Shown here: one piece after another, positions 63,802 through 64,000 of the stretch
Numbering within the stretch: the first letter of the stretch is position 1
Layout of the letters: the number at the start of each line of letters is the position of its first letter
NCBI RefSeq assembly: GCF_001425825.1
Contig: NZ_LMDM01000049.1
Coordinates: forward strand, 193,841-257,840
DNA: 64,000 bases
From: Rhizobacter sp. Root1238
GTDB taxonomy: Bacteria > Pseudomonadota > Gammaproteobacteria > Burkholderiales > Burkholderiaceae_C
Reading direction: 5' to 3'
Program-made: the position numbers and the translations under genes
The notes under the pieces: generated by a model
What the model saw: the letters and a program-made list of their open reading frames with translations, nothing else
What the model was told of the DNA's origin: nothing
The model's database searches: none

Positions 63802-63911
63802 GCCCAGGCGAGAGCCTGGGTCGAGATTGGCGTCTCGGAAGATACCCGCGTGAGGCCGCCCACTGGCGGCTTTTTCACGCGCGTCCTCAACTCTTCTGGA
63901 GCCAATACGCA
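63802..63911 (+). ncRNA. Structured leader RNA, possible attenuator
   Basis: Three successive hairpins are visible. CCCAGGC-GAGA-GCCTGGG (63803-63820) has a GNRA tetraloop. CGAGA...TCTCG is at 63822-63837. A terminator hairpin is at 63855-63870. The last is followed by a T-run and then, after 36 bases, the start codon of a gene. The layout fits a cis-acting attenuator or a short terminated RNA. It matches no riboswitch I can name. Confidence 0.5.
63855..63875 (+). terminator. Intrinsic terminator inside leader
   Basis: GCCGCC (63855-63860), loop CACT, GGCGGC (63865-63870), then TTTTT. It is a textbook Rho-independent terminator, placed upstream of, not after, a gene. Confidence 0.8.
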
Positions 63912-64000
63912 TGAGCATTGATGCCGCTGACGACGAGGAGTCTCCCTCGTCCTCTCCCTCACAGTTCGAGGAATTTCGCTGGACCGATGAGTCGACGGAC
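63912..64000 (+). CDS. Start of an unidentified gene (cut by window end)
   Basis: The first 29 codons (MSIDAADDEESPSSSPSQFE...) encode an acidic, Ser-rich, disordered head, continuing past the window. TGGAG lies 10 bp upstream of the ATG. The product cannot be named from this part. In betaproteobacteria, long leaders with terminators are known before cold-shock-type RNA helicase genes, which is only a possibility here. Confidence 0.6.

Noticed and set aside
63802-63911. Fluoride, guanidine or glycine riboswitch in the leader
   Set aside because: The characteristic conserved loops of these classes are not present. Only hairpins and a terminator can be supported.

Overview
The window is very GC-rich, densely packed chromosomal DNA with strong G/C bias at third codon positions. 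Gene content (duplicated KaiB with KaiC, phasin, TolC plus MacB-type permeases, many hybrid kinases) and the intergenic repeat family built on TTCGACARGCTCAG and GTTCGCCCTGAGC suggest a betaproteobacterium of the order Burkholderiales, of the Rubrivivax/Methylibium/Leptothrix kind. That placement is inference; no rRNA or tRNA gene was seen, and no phage, insertion sequence or CRISPR array.

Layout. 0-7 kb: a repeat-rich start, then an export and regulation operon (TolC, two MacB/FtsX-type permeases, NtrC-type regulator, histidine kinase). 7-11 kb: upp (reverse) and a sensory trio of two related periplasmic binding proteins flanking a membrane diguanylate cyclase. 11-34 kb: a signalling and stress region. 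It holds a lipase-like hydrolase, a three-gene hybrid-kinase operon headed by a 1639-residue poly-HAMP kinase, a receiver-KaiC-KaiB-KaiB-hybrid kinase operon, hemerythrin with a DUF421 membrane protein, a copper-binding Csp-type protein with a large catalase, an FMN reductase operon, a phasin and another hybrid kinase. Four reverse-strand transcription units here share the heptamer TCCTACA 67-154 bp before their first start codon. This is the best hint that the region is co-regulated.

34-46 kb: a small ORF with a GNAT acetyltransferase; a ParD-like gene overlapping map; a lipoprotein. Then comes a two-gene cassette joining a degenerate CHAT (caspase-like) domain plus transglutaminase-like protease to a serine hydrolase, the most likely undescribed system here. 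After it lie an NAD-binding reductase with a divergent LysR regulator, a PAP2 phosphatase, and an HTH-nucleotidyltransferase antitoxin whose HEPN-type partner is a deletion remnant. 46-54 kb: a secreted multidomain glucanase-like protein (two ricin-type lectin domains, Pro-Ala linker, carbohydrate-binding module, beta-helix) with a LacI-type operator, a roadblock-like gene pair, and a TonB receptor/PepSY iron-uptake pair.

54-64 kb: catabolic genes (aldo/keto reductase, GntR regulator, 3-hydroxyisobutyrate dehydrogenase-type enzyme), a diaminopropionate ammonia-lyase fused to an M20 amidohydrolase, a second M20 amidohydrolase, an AI-2E-type permease, a secretory lipase, and the start of a gene behind a structured leader RNA that contains an intrinsic terminator. 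Convergent gene ends are repeatedly filled by one dispersed inverted-repeat family that probably acts in transcript 3' ends.
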